From assembly GCF_024753245.1 (NCBI RefSeq), contig NZ_JANUGX010000039.1:1-54378 (forward strand): DNA of 54,378 nt, given 5' to 3'. This DNA comes from Massilia norwichensis (GTDB lineage Bacteria > Pseudomonadota > Gammaproteobacteria > Burkholderiales > Burkholderiaceae_D). Positions 7,439 to 16,159 of this stretch are shown one piece after another (the first letter of the stretch is position 1; the number at the start of each line of letters is the position of its first letter). Both the position numbers and the translations under genes were made by a program. The notes beneath the pieces were generated by a model that did not search any database, was not told where the DNA came from, and saw only the letters and a program-made list of their open reading frames with translations.

Positions 7439-8609
7439 TGCGCGCCACCTGTATGGCCCAGTGATAGGCGTGCAGCTGGCACTGCCACCAGGACAGGCTG
7501 TCGAGGCCGGCCGCTTCCAGGGCCGCGCTGTCCAGGCTGGGCGTCTCGCACAGGAGCAGGCGCTGGCCCAGCAGGCCTTCGCGCGCGAGCAGGGCCGCTT
7601 CGACGTCGCCCGGCAGCTTCAGGTCGCCCAGCAGCGCGGCCATCGGCATGCGGAACAGGCGGTCGAGCAGCGAGAACACGCCGCTCATGAAGGCCAGGTC
7701 CTGTTCGTCGCGGTCGCCGCCGTCGCGCTTGCACAGTTCTTCGAGCAGGGCGCCGCGGCGGGCCGCCACCGGCAGCAGCAGGTTCGGTGGGCCGTCCGGA
7801 TGCTGGCGCGCGTACAGCAGCAACTGCAGCCAGCGCTGCAACTGGCGCCGGCCGATGCGGCTGATGGCCTGGCCGATGCTGGCGATGTGGGTGCCGCTCG
7901 AGAACGCCGCCGAATTCACCAGCTTCAGCAAATGAAAGCTCAGCGCCGGGTCCTGCTTCAGCTGCGCTTCGAGTTCGCAGGAATCGGCGTCGCGCGAGAG
8001 CAGCGCCAGCATGGTCATCAGGCGCCGGCGCGTGGTGCCGTCGTCGTGCTGCTGCGGGTCCTGGGCGCTGTCGGCATCGTCGAGCGCATAGGCGCCCGAG
8101 AACCAGCCGAAGCCCGCGTTCTCGCCGGCGCGCAGGGCGTCCTGGGTGTCGACGCCGTACGCCAGGTGCGGACCGAACAGCGCCGGCAGCGAGCCGGTGG
8201 CCGGCGTGCCGTGGATGCGCAGGTTGCGCGCGACGCTGCGCAGTGCTTTCGGCTGCGGCAGGTCGGCCGGTAGCGGGCCGTCCAGCAGGACGCGGAAGCC
8301 GTCCATCTGCAGTTCGGCCAGGCGCGACGCCACGCCCTCGCCGGCCAGCGCGCCGGCGTCGACCGCCAGCACCACACGGTTCGGCGGCAGCAGTTTCAGT
8401 ATCGGGGGTGTCAGGGCCGCCAGGGAGTCCAGCAGCAGGATGCAATCGAGAGGCGCCACCGCGGCCAGCAGGTCGGGCACGCCGAACATGGCCTGCAGCG
8501 TCGTCTCGTCGAAGCTGCCTTCGGGCGCACGCAGCAGCAGCGCAACCCATTCGTTCTGCGCGTTGGCCACGGAACGGATCTCAACCAACGGGAATGGGGT
8601 GGCGACCAT
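7431..8609 (-). CDS. HDOD-domain signalling protein with degenerate EAL-like N-terminus
   Basis: 392 residues. The C-terminal half is an HDOD domain: LKQDPALSFHLLKLVNSAAFSSGTHIASIGQAISRIGRRQL marks the block (ends LKQDPAL and IGRRQL, about residues 218-258), a helical domain related to HD hydrolases but normally without catalytic metal residues. The first 200 residues are organised like the decayed EAL half of YuxH/CdgJ-type proteins, with none of the EAL catalytic residues kept. It is the first gene of a two-gene unit with the overlapping PAS-GGDEF-EAL gene. A role as a c-di-GMP-linked protein-interaction module is inferred. It starts at ATG 8609, followed upstream by about 110 bases without genes. 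Confidence 0.8.
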   Translation of the reverse strand: MVATPFPLVEIRSVANAQNEWVALLLRAPEGSFDETTLQAMFGVPDLLAAVAPLDCILLLDSLAALTPPILKLLPPNRVVLAVDAGALAGEGVASRLAELQMDGFRVLLDGPLPADLPQPKALRSVARNLRIHGTPATGSLPALFGPHLAYGVDTQDALRAGENAGFGWFSGAYALDDADSAQDPQQHDDGTTRRRLMTMLALLSRDADSCELEAQLKQDPALSFHLLKLVNSAAFSSGTHIASIGQAISRIGRRQLQRWLQLLLYARQHPDGPPNLLLPVAARRGALLEELCKRDGGDRDEQDLAFMSGVFSLLDRLFRMPMAALLGDLKLPGDVEAALLAREGLLGQRLLLCETPSLDSAALEAAGLDSLSWWQCQLHAYHWAIQVARNV

Positions 8610-8718
8610 GGAGCGGGTTAGCGTTTATGCATGATTGGTTAATTCATTAATAGTAGTGCACGGTTTATCAGAAAGCAACTGAAATGTTTCCACATGGATA
8701 CACTTTGCACACGCATGC

Positions 8719-9351
8719 TTACGAAGCGTGCTGGACCGCGAATTTGATGAGCTCGGCCTGCCCTTCGATGCCGAGCTTGCGCTTGATGTTGAGGCGATGG
8801 GTTTCGACGGTGCGCACCGACAAATCGAGCGCGCGCGCGATCTGCTTGTTCGATTCGCCGTTGGCGAGATGGCGCAGCACTTCCTGCTCGCGCGAGGTCA
8901 GCTGGTTGTCCGGCGCGTCCGGGCGGGCCAGCTGGCGCGCCACCGGAGCGCTGTAGTAGATGCCGCCGGCCATCACGGTGTCGATCGCCAGCACAATGTC
9001 CTTGCCCGGCGCATCCTTCAGCACGTAGCCGCGCGCGCCGGCCTGCATCGCCTGGCTCACGTATTCGAGCTTGTCGTGCATGGACAGGATCAGCACGGCG
9101 ATGTCCGGGTGGCTGCGGCCCAGCTGGGCGGTGGCTTCGATGCCGCCGCCGTCGCGCATGGTGATGTCCATCAGCACCAGGTCGACCTGGGCGGCATCGA
9201 CGATGGCCAGGGCTTCCGGTCCGGAGCCGGCTTCGGCCACCACGCGAAAATGCGGCACCGCTTCCAGGCGCGCGCGCAGGCCGTCGCGCACCAGCGGATG
9301 GTCGTCCACCAGCATGATGCGCACAAGTGCTTGAGTCGTTTCAGTCGTCAT
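8719..9351 (-). CDS. NarL/FixJ-type response regulator
   Basis: 210 residues from ATG 9351, which overlaps the stop of the kinase gene by 11 bases; a longer frame to 9501 only reads through the kinase gene. The receiver domain (10-125) has the acidic pair in LVDDHPLVRDG, the phospho-acceptor Asp in VLMDITMRDG and the Lys in YVLKDAP. The C-terminal LuxR-type helix-turn-helix (145-205) has LTSREQEVLRHLANGESNKQIARAL and SVRTVETH as its core (read as separate blocks). Its partner is the adjacent Cache-domain kinase. Because the pair is divergent from cstA and an inverted repeat lies between them, cstA-ybdD is the most likely target. Confidence 0.9.
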   Translation of the reverse strand: MTTETTQALVRIMLVDDHPLVRDGLRARLEAVPHFRVVAEAGSGPEALAIVDAAQVDLVLMDITMRDGGGIEATAQLGRSHPDIAVLILSMHDKLEYVSQAMQAGARGYVLKDAPGKDIVLAIDTVMAGGIYYSAPVARQLARPDAPDNQLTSREQEVLRHLANGESNKQIARALDLSVRTVETHRLNIKRKLGIEGQAELIKFAVQHAS

Positions 9352-10714
9352 GATTCCAATGATCCAGGTCGACGATCGCGCACACCGTGGTGCCCGCCGC
9401 CGAGGAGGTAATACGCAGCTGGCCGCCGATCGCGTCCAGCCGTTCCAGCATGTTGCGCAAGCCGATGCCGCGCTGCGGATGCTTGGCGACGTCGTCGGCA
9501 TCGAAGCCGGCGCCGTCGTCGCGGATCGCCAGCGTCAGCGCGTTGCGGCGGCGTTCGAGCGCCAGCGAGATGGTCGAGGCGCCGGCGTGCCGCTCGATAT
9601 TCGTCAACGCTTCCTGGGCGATGCGGAACAGGACCGTCCCCACCACCTGCGGCGGCTTGCCGACCTCGCCGGTGGTCGAGAAGGCGACCGGCATGCCGCT
9701 GTGCTGGCTGAATTCATCGGCCAGGTGCTCGAGCGCGGCAGCCAGGCCGAGGTCGTCGAGCAGGGTCGGCCGCAGGCCGTGCGAGATGCGGCGCACCTCG
9801 CCCAGCACCTTGTTGAGCTCCTCGGCGGTGCGTTCGAAGCTGGCGCGCGCCTGCTGCTGCTGGTCCTGGCTGCCGGCCAGGCGGATCACGCCGGCCTCGA
9901 TCTGCAGCTTGATCGACACCAGCCACTGGCTGATGCCGTCGTGCAGGTCGCGCGACAGGCGGGCGCGCTCGCTCTCCTGCGAATCGACCACGCGCTGGGC
10001 CAGCACCTTGAGCTTGGCATCGGCGACTCGCGATTCGCTGACGTTCAGCGCCAGCCCGGAGACGCCGATCGCCAGCGCCGACAGGATCGCCAGGCCGGCG
10101 ATCCACCACATCGTGGTCTCGATATTGTGCGACTGCTGGGCGTCGACCTTCTCCAGCGCGGCGTCGACGTCGTCCAGGTAGAGGCCGCTGCCCATCATCC
10201 AGCCCCAGTCGGGGATCAAGACCACGTAGCCGAGCTTGGGCGCGGCCACCCCGCTCGAGGGCTTGGCCCAGTTGTAGCGCACCAGTCCCCCGCCCCGCTT
10301 CGCCACCGCGATCAGGTTTTGGATGGTCGGCGCGCCGAACTGGTCGCGCATGTTCCACAGGTTGCGCCCGACCAGCTCCGGCTGGCGCGGGTGCATCAGG
10401 TTGCGGCCTTCCATGTCATAGACAAAGAAGTAGCCGTCGTTGCCGAAGCTGAGCGAGGCCAGCACGCGCTTGGCCTCTTCCAGCGTGGCCGGGTCCTTGC
10501 GCCCGGAACTGGTGAGGTGGGCGATCGCGTGCGAGGCCAGCTCCACGTAATGCTGCAGCTCGGCCTGCTTGGTGGCTTGCCAGGCCTGCTGGATGGTGGC
10601 GCGCTGCTGCTCGGCCAGGGTGACTGCCTGCTGCCGGATGAACAGCGCGATCGCGCACAGGGCCACGATCAGCGGGGCGATCGCGAGAAAAATGAACTTC
10701 TGCCTTAACTTCAT
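9341..10714 (-). CDS. Cache-domain sensor histidine kinase (HisKA_3)
   Basis: 457 residues, inner-membrane. One transmembrane segment lies at about 8-28. A periplasmic single-Cache domain (30-195) follows, with GNDGYFFVYDMEGRNLMHP and WGWMMGSGLYLDDVD as typical blocks. A second membrane segment lies at 200-222. The dimerisation/phosphoacceptor domain has SRDLHDG with His258. The ATPase domain ends with DDGAGFD and GIGLRNMLERL. Cache domains of this type usually bind small organic acids, so a carbon-source signal is plausible. It is transcribed with the NarL-type regulator downstream (11-base overlap) and lies opposite cstA, a pyruvate/peptide transporter family, suggesting that it senses the transported substrate or starvation for it. 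Confidence 0.9.
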   Translation of the reverse strand: MKLRQKFIFLAIAPLIVALCAIALFIRQQAVTLAEQQRATIQQAWQATKQAELQHYVELASHAIAHLTSSGRKDPATLEEAKRVLASLSFGNDGYFFVYDMEGRNLMHPRQPELVGRNLWNMRDQFGAPTIQNLIAVAKRGGGLVRYNWAKPSSGVAAPKLGYVVLIPDWGWMMGSGLYLDDVDAALEKVDAQQSHNIETTMWWIAGLAILSALAIGVSGLALNVSESRVADAKLKVLAQRVVDSQESERARLSRDLHDGISQWLVSIKLQIEAGVIRLAGSQDQQQQARASFERTAEELNKVLGEVRRISHGLRPTLLDDLGLAAALEHLADEFSQHSGMPVAFSTTGEVGKPPQVVGTVLFRIAQEALTNIERHAGASTISLALERRRNALTLAIRDDGAGFDADDVAKHPQRGIGLRNMLERLDAIGGQLRITSSAAGTTVCAIVDLDHWNHDD

Positions 10715-10786
10715 TCCGTGCGCATGGATTTCGTCGTAACATGAAATTGTACGCCCGATCGCCGATCCGAGCTGAAGCCGGTTGCT

Positions 10787-10804
10787 CTACGTAGTCCCAC
10801 GTAG
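10787..10804. promoter_or_regulatory. Inverted repeat between kinase gene and cstA, candidate operator
   Basis: CTACGT-AGTCCC-ACGTAG, a perfect six-base repeat with six-base spacer. It sits 73 bases upstream of the kinase start and about 120 bases upstream of cstA. Position and symmetry suit a dimeric NarL-type regulator; that the neighbouring regulator binds here is inference. Confidence 0.45.
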
Positions 10805-10922
10805 ATGGCTGCGTAATCATGCGCTTGTGATGGACAAAGGCGTGCAAGATACTCACCGGTAGCTTGCCAGTAATGTAAGCAAGAACAGCACTGACATAAA
10901 AGCTTCACTTGGAGGAGTCACC

Positions 10923-12989
10923 ATGAATCGTCTTACAAGCCGGCTGGGTTGGGCCGCGCTTTCGCTGGTGGGCGCGATTGCGCTCGCCTACGTCGCGTTG
11001 AACCGCGGCGAATCCATCAACGCAGTCTGGATCGTGGTTGCCGCCGTGTGCGTCTACCTGATCGCCTACCGCTTCTATAGTCTGTACATCGCCGACAAGG
11101 TCATGGGCCTGGACGCCCGCCGCCAGACCCCGGCCTACAAATTCAACGACGGCCTCGACTTCGTGCCGACCAACCGCTACGTGCTGTTCGGCCACCACTT
11201 CGCCGCGATCGCCGGCGCCGGCCCGCTGGTCGGCCCGGTGCTGGCCGCGCAGATGGGCTATCTGCCGGGCATGCTGTGGATCCTGGCCGGCGTCGTGTTC
11301 GCCGGCGCCGTGCAGGACTTCATGGTGCTGTTCATGTCGATGCGCCGCGACGGCCGCTCGCTGGGCGACCTGATCAAGTCCGAAATGGGCGAGATCCCGG
11401 GCGTGATCGCGCTGTTCGGCACCTTCATGATCATGGTGATCATCCTGGCCGTGCTGGCGCTGATCGTCGTGAAGGCGCTCACCGGTTCGCCGTGGGGCTC
11501 GTTCACCGTCATGGCCACCATCCCGATCGCGCTGTTCATGGGCGTCTATTCGCGCTACATCCGCGTCGGCCGCATCGGCGAAGTCTCGCTGATCGGTTTC
11601 GTGCTGCTGATGCTGGCGATTATCGGCGGCCAGTGGGTGCACGATTCGCCCACCCTGGCCCCGATGTTCACCTTCACCGGCACCCAGCTGACCTGGATGC
11701 TGATCGGTTACGGCTTCGTCGCTTCCGTGATTCCGGTGTGGCTGCTGCTGGCGCCGCGCGATTACCTGTCGACCTTCCTCAAGATCGGCACCATCGTCGC
11801 CCTGGCGCTGGGCATCGTGTTCGTCGCCCCGATGCTGCAGATGCCGGCGCTGACCCGCTTCATCGACGGCACCGGCCCGGCCTGGTCCGGCAAGCTGTTC
11901 CCCTTCCTCTTCATCACCATCGCCTGCGGCGCCGTGTCCGGCTTCCACGCGCTGATCTCCTCGGGCACCACGCCGAAGATGATCGAGAACGAAAAACATG
12001 CCCGCTTCATCGGCTACGGCGGCATGCTGATGGAATCCTTCGTGGCCATCATGGCGCTGGTCGCCGCCTCGACCATCGATCCGGGCGTCTACTTCGCGAT
12101 GAACAGCCCGGCCGCGCTGGTCGGCACCACCGCGCAGACCGCGGCCGCCGCGGTATCGAATCTCGGCTTCGTGATCACCCCCGAGATGCTGACCCAGATG
12201 GCGAAGGACGTCGGCGAGAACACCATCATCTCGCGCGCCGGCGGCGCCCCGACCCTGGCGGTCGGCATGGCCCACATCCTGTCGAACGTCATCGGCGGCA
12301 AGGCGATGATGGCCTTCTGGTACCACTTCGCGATCCTGTTCGAAGCCCTGTTCATCCTGACCGCCGTCGATGCGGGCACCCGCGCCGGCCGCTTCATGCT
12401 GCAGGACCTGCTGGGCGCCTTCGTGCCGTCCTTCAAGCGCACCGAGTCGCTGCCGGCCAACCTGATCGCCACCGGCCTGTGCGTGGCGGCCTGGGGCTAC
12501 TTCCTGTACCAGGGCGTGGTCGACCCGCTGGGCGGCATCAACACCCTGTGGCCGCTGTTCGGCATCGCCAACCAGATGCTGGCCGGTATCGCGCTGACCC
12601 TGGGCACCGTCGTGCTGTTCAAGATGAAGCGCGGTAAGTACGGCTGGGTCACCATCGTGCCGACCATCTGGCTGCTGATCTGCACCCTGACCGCCGGCTG
12701 GCAGAAGATCTTCGACCCGAACGTCAAGGTCGGCTTCCTGGCCCACGCCAGCAAATTCCAGGCGGCCCTCGACCAGGGCCAGGTGCTGGCGCCGGCCAAG
12801 AGCCTCGACCAGATGAGCCGCGTGATCTTCAACGACTACGTCGACGCCACGCTGTGCGGCTTCTTCATGTTCGTGGTGGTGGCCGTGCTGTTCTACGGCA
12901 TCCGTACCGCCATGCGGGCCAACAAGGAAGCCCGTCCGAGCGCCAAGGAAACCCCATACGTGCCGGTCGAACCGGCGGTCGAGGCTTAA
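10923..12989 (+). CDS. cstA: CstA-family carbon starvation / pyruvate transporter
   Basis: 688 residues with many hydrophobic segments along the whole length, as in the CstA family (about 690 residues). Characteristic blocks are FGHHFAAIAGAGPLVGPVLAAQMGYLPG (ends FGHHFAA and GYLPG, near residues 80-110), SGTTPKMI and DAGTRAGRF. E. coli CstA and its paralogue BtsT import pyruvate with protons, and CstA was first linked to peptide use in starvation. A GGAGG ribosome site precedes the ATG by seven bases. It is followed after three bases by a YbdD/YjiX-type gene, the conserved partner of this transporter. Divergent two-component genes upstream probably control it. Confidence 0.95.
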   Translation: MNRLTSRLGWAALSLVGAIALAYVALNRGESINAVWIVVAAVCVYLIAYRFYSLYIADKVMGLDARRQTPAYKFNDGLDFVPTNRYVLFGHHFAAIAGAGPLVGPVLAAQMGYLPGMLWILAGVVFAGAVQDFMVLFMSMRRDGRSLGDLIKSEMGEIPGVIALFGTFMIMVIILAVLALIVVKALTGSPWGSFTVMATIPIALFMGVYSRYIRVGRIGEVSLIGFVLLMLAIIGGQWVHDSPTLAPMFTFTGTQLTWMLIGYGFVASVIPVWLLLAPRDYLSTFLKIGTIVALALGIVFVAPMLQMPALTRFIDGTGPAWSGKLFPFLFITIACGAVSGFHALISSGTTPKMIENEKHARFIGYGGMLMESFVAIMALVAASTIDPGVYFAMNSPAALVGTTAQTAAAAVSNLGFVITPEMLTQMAKDVGENTIISRAGGAPTLAVGMAHILSNVIGGKAMMAFWYHFAILFEALFILTAVDAGTRAGRFMLQDLLGAFVPSFKRTESLPANLIATGLCVAAWGYFLYQGVVDPLGGINTLWPLFGIANQMLAGIALTLGTVVLFKMKRGKYGWVTIVPTIWLLICTLTAGWQKIFDPNVKVGFLAHASKFQAALDQGQVLAPAKSLDQMSRVIFNDYVDATLCGFFMFVVVAVLFYGIRTAMRANKEARPSAKETPYVPVEPAVEA

Positions 12990-12992
12990 ATC

Positions 12993-13190
12993 ATGTTCAG
13001 CACGCTCGCACAGGCTGGCAAATACCTCGGGCAAAGCATGCGCCTGATGGTCGGCCTGCCGGAATACGACACCTATGTGGCGCACATGGAAAAGACCCAC
13101 CCCGGTCAGCCCATGATGAGCTACGAGGAGTTTTTCCGCGAGCGCCAGCAGGCCAAGTACGGCAACGGCAAGAGCGGCGGCTGCTGCTGA
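12993..13190 (+). CDS. ybdD: YbdD/YjiX-family small protein
   Basis: 65 residues starting three bases after cstA. It has the family pattern LGQSMRLMVGLPEYDTYVAHMEKTHPG (blocks LGQSMRLM and PEYDTYV), then MSYEEFFRERQ, and ends in a Gly/Cys-rich tail (KSGGCC). Members of this family are almost always encoded directly downstream of CstA/BtsT transporters and are thought to assist them, though the mechanism is not settled. A strong terminator follows, closing a two-gene operon. Confidence 0.93.
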   Translation: MFSTLAQAGKYLGQSMRLMVGLPEYDTYVAHMEKTHPGQPMMSYEEFFRERQQAKYGNGKSGGCC

Positions 13191-13211
13191 CGCTTCGCAG
13201 CCTCGTTATTG

Positions 13212-13238
13212 AAGGGACGCATTCGTGCGTCCCTTTTT
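13212..13238 (+). terminator. Terminator of cstA-ybdD
   Basis: AAGGGACGC-attcgt-GCGTCCCTT followed by TTT; nine-base perfect stem 21 bases after the ybdD stop. Confidence 0.93.
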
Positions 13239-13326
13239 ACTTTGATGCACCACAAATGCGGCAAACAAACGCTCCCCTATAGTCCCTTCTTGCGGGAAAG
13301 TTATTTCCCTATGGATTTCCCCGACT

Positions 13327-16158
13327 ATGCCGACATTCGAGCGTTCCAGCCTCAGCTACAAACTGACGACCATGTGCCTGCTGTCGGCGGCCAGCGCGCT
13401 GCTGATCGCGTTCCTCGCGTTCGCGCTGGCCTCGGTGGCCGAGCACCGCCGCAACGAAGCCGCCGGGCTGAATGCGCTGGCCCTGGTACTGGCCCGCAGC
13501 AGCCAGGATGCACTGCAGTTCAACGACCGCAAGCTCGCCAGCCAGATCCTGTCGGCAGCCTCGGCGCGGCCGGCGCTGGTCGGGGCCGTGCTGTACGATC
13601 GCAAGGGCCGTCCCTTCGCCGCCTGGCGCATGGAAGGGAGCGAGAGCGTCCAGCTCGACAGCATGCCCGACCTTGGCCAGGAAGCACTCGATGAAGCGAC
13701 GCGCGCCGCCAGCCAGCCCTGGCTGCCGAGCATGCGGGTCTACCGCCAGGTCGGACCGGACGGCGGCGACACACCGGCCGGCGTCATCATGGTCGAAGCC
13801 GACCAGCGGCCGGTCTGGCTGCGCCTGGCGCGGGCGATGGGCGTGATGGCCGGGGCGCTGGCGATCGGCATGCTGGTGTCGTGGATCCTGGCGCGGCGCA
13901 TCCGGCGCAGCATCGCCGATCCGATCGCCAAGCTGATCAACACTGCGCAGAAGGTCGCCGCCAGCCAGAACTACACGCTGCGCATCGCCCACCAGCGCAA
14001 CGACGAGCTGGGCGCGCTGATCGACAGCTTCAACAATATGCTGGCCCAGGTCGAGGGCCGCGGCCAGGCCCTCACCCACCACCGCGACGAGCTGGAACGC
14101 CAGGTCTCGGTGCGCACCGAGCAGCTGGAAAAGGCCAAGAACGCCGCCGAAGCCGCCAGCCGCGCGAAGAGCGCCTTCCTGGCCACCATGAGCCACGAGA
14201 TACGCACCCCGATGAACGGCGTGCTGGGCATGGCCGAGATGCTGCTCGGGACCGAACTGACCGAGACCCAGCGCAACTACACTCAGCTGGTCAAGCAGTC
14301 GGGCGAGCACCTGCTGGTGATCATCAACGACATCCTGGATTTCTCGAAGATCGAGGCCGGCAAGCTCACCGTCGAGTACATCAACTTCAACCTGTGGGAC
14401 CTGCTCGACGACATCCACACCGTCTACACGCCGCAGGCCGAGGCCAAGGGCATCGCCATGCACTTCGATATCGCCAACGACATCCCGGTGGCGATCTGCG
14501 GCGACCCGAACCGCCTGCGCCAGATCATGGCCAACCTGCTCGGCAACGCGATCAAGTTCACCAACGATGGGCGGATCCTGGCGCGCGTACGCATCGCCAG
14601 CGAGGACAACCAGGCGGTGATGCTGCGCTTCGAGGTGCACGACACCGGCATCGGCATCTCGCGCGAAGCCCGTGGCCGCATCTTCGAAGCCTTCTCGCAG
14701 GCGGACGACTCGACCACCCGCAAGTTCGGCGGCACCGGGCTCGGTCTGGCCATTTCGAAGCAGCTGGTCGAGCTGATGGGTGGCTCCATCGGGGTCGACA
14801 ACGCCCGGTCGCAAGGCTCGATCTTCTGGTTCACGGTGGCGTTCGACAAGCGCCGCGTCGATCCGGATGCGCCGGGCGACCACCAGCACACCATCGACGG
14901 CCTGCGCGTGCTGGTGGTCGACGAGAACGATGCGAGCCGCATCGGCCTGGAGCGCCACCTGGCGGCCTGGCGCATCGAATGCGACGGCGCCGACAGCGCC
15001 GTCGAAGCGCTCGAGCGCCTGCAGGAAGCGGCGCGCGCCGGCACGCCCTACGACGCCGCGGTTCTCGACATGGAGCTCGAACAGGCCAGCGGTCTGCTGC
15101 TGGCGGCGTCCATCAAGAGTGAGGCCGCGACCCGTGCCACGCGCCTGATCCTGCTGAGTCCCGAAAAGCTGGCGGCCGACCCGGTGCAGCGCCGCGAGGC
15201 CGGCGTCGCCTACCAGCTGATCAAGCCGGCGCGTGCGGCCGACCTGTTCGCCTGCCTGGCGACCCGTCCGCGCGGCCAGGTGGCGCCGGCGCCGCGCTTC
15301 GTGCCGCCCAACCCGCTGCCCCCGGAGTCCGGCCGGCCGCGCGCCCGCCGCGTGCTGCTGGCCGAGGACAACCCGGTCAACATCGAAGTCGCGCGCGCCA
15401 TGCTGGAGAGCCTGGAGCTGCGCGTGGACTGCGCCCGCAACGGCGAGGAAGCCCTGAACGCGGTGCGCACCGGCACCGGCGCCGGTCCCTACGACTGCGT
15501 GCTGATGGATTGCCAGATGCCGGTGATGGACGGCTTCGCCGCCACTGCCGCAATCCGCCGCGAGGAGCGCGAGGCCGGGCGCGGACGGGTGCTGCCGATC
15601 ATCGCCATCACCGCCAACGCGCTGCAGGGCGACCGCGAAGCCTGCCTCGCCGCCGGCATGGACGACTACCTGTCGAAGCCCTTCAGCCAGCAGGAACTGG
15701 CGGCCGTGATCGGGCGCTGGATGGCGCTGCCGCTGGCGGCCACCGTGCACCACGACGACGAGCCGCCGCGCCTGCCGCGCGAATCGGTCGAGGTGATCCA
15801 GCGCGACGTCATCAACCGCAGCGCGCTCGAAAAGATCCGCATGCTGTCGCGCGAGCGCGGCGACGCCCTGGTGCAGAAGGTGATCAACGCCTATGTGGAC
15901 GACACCCCGCAGCAGCTCTCCACGCTGCGCCTCGCCATCGACGACATGGCGACCGGCGACGTGCGGCGCATCGCCCATACGCTGAAATCCGCCAGCGCCA
16001 ACGTCGGCGCAGACGCCCTCGCCGCCCTGTGCAAGGAAATGGAGCACCTCGGCCGCGCCGATACCACCGAAGGCGCAGATTCCCTCCTGACCCACATGGA
16101 ACAGGAATTCGAGGCGGTGCGCGGCTCGCTCACCGCCCTCCTTGAGAAGGAAACCTGA
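13327..16158 (+). CDS. Hybrid sensor histidine kinase (CHASE8-like/HAMP/HisKA/HATPase/REC/REC/Hpt)
   Basis: 943 residues. A membrane segment at 16-37, a periplasmic sensor of about 130 residues and a second membrane segment near 168-190 come first. HAMP (190-245) and a coiled-coil linker follow. The HisKA domain has ATMSHEIRTPMNG with His290. The ATPase has NLLGNAIKFT, DTGIGIS and GGTGLGLAISKQL. The first receiver (about 525-640) is decayed: it keeps VVDEND and VLDMEL but has few other conserved residues. The second (about 680-800) is canonical: LLAEDNPVN, LMDCQMPVMDG, YLSKPF. The C-terminal Hpt domain has AHTLKSASANVGA. It is thus a complete internal phosphorelay whose Hpt can pass phosphate to a separate receiver, most simply the REC-PAS-GGDEF-EAL protein encoded one base downstream. 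Confidence 0.92.
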   Translation: MPTFERSSLSYKLTTMCLLSAASALLIAFLAFALASVAEHRRNEAAGLNALALVLARSSQDALQFNDRKLASQILSAASARPALVGAVLYDRKGRPFAAWRMEGSESVQLDSMPDLGQEALDEATRAASQPWLPSMRVYRQVGPDGGDTPAGVIMVEADQRPVWLRLARAMGVMAGALAIGMLVSWILARRIRRSIADPIAKLINTAQKVAASQNYTLRIAHQRNDELGALIDSFNNMLAQVEGRGQALTHHRDELERQVSVRTEQLEKAKNAAEAASRAKSAFLATMSHEIRTPMNGVLGMAEMLLGTELTETQRNYTQLVKQSGEHLLVIINDILDFSKIEAGKLTVEYINFNLWDLLDDIHTVYTPQAEAKGIAMHFDIANDIPVAICGDPNRLRQIMANLLGNAIKFTNDGRILARVRIASEDNQAVMLRFEVHDTGIGISREARGRIFEAFSQADDSTTRKFGGTGLGLAISKQLVELMGGSIGVDNARSQGSIFWFTVAFDKRRVDPDAPGDHQHTIDGLRVLVVDENDASRIGLERHLAAWRIECDGADSAVEALERLQEAARAGTPYDAAVLDMELEQASGLLLAASIKSEAATRATRLILLSPEKLAADPVQRREAGVAYQLIKPARAADLFACLATRPRGQVAPAPRFVPPNPLPPESGRPRARRVLLAEDNPVNIEVARAMLESLELRVDCARNGEEALNAVRTGTGAGPYDCVLMDCQMPVMDGFAATAAIRREEREAGRGRVLPIIAITANALQGDREACLAAGMDDYLSKPFSQQELAAVIGRWMALPLAATVHHDDEPPRLPRESVEVIQRDVINRSALEKIRMLSRERGDALVQKVINAYVDDTPQQLSTLRLAIDDMATGDVRRIAHTLKSASANVGADALAALCKEMEHLGRADTTEGADSLLTHMEQEFEAVRGSLTALLEKET

Positions 16159-16159
16159 C

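Noticed and set aside
5573..7690. A 705-codon plus-strand frame, and similar long frames antisense to the cstA, hybrid-kinase, dnaX and tolB genes
   Set aside because: Low-complexity Arg/Ala/Gly/His-rich translations opposite well-supported genes; no ribosome sites or family motifs.
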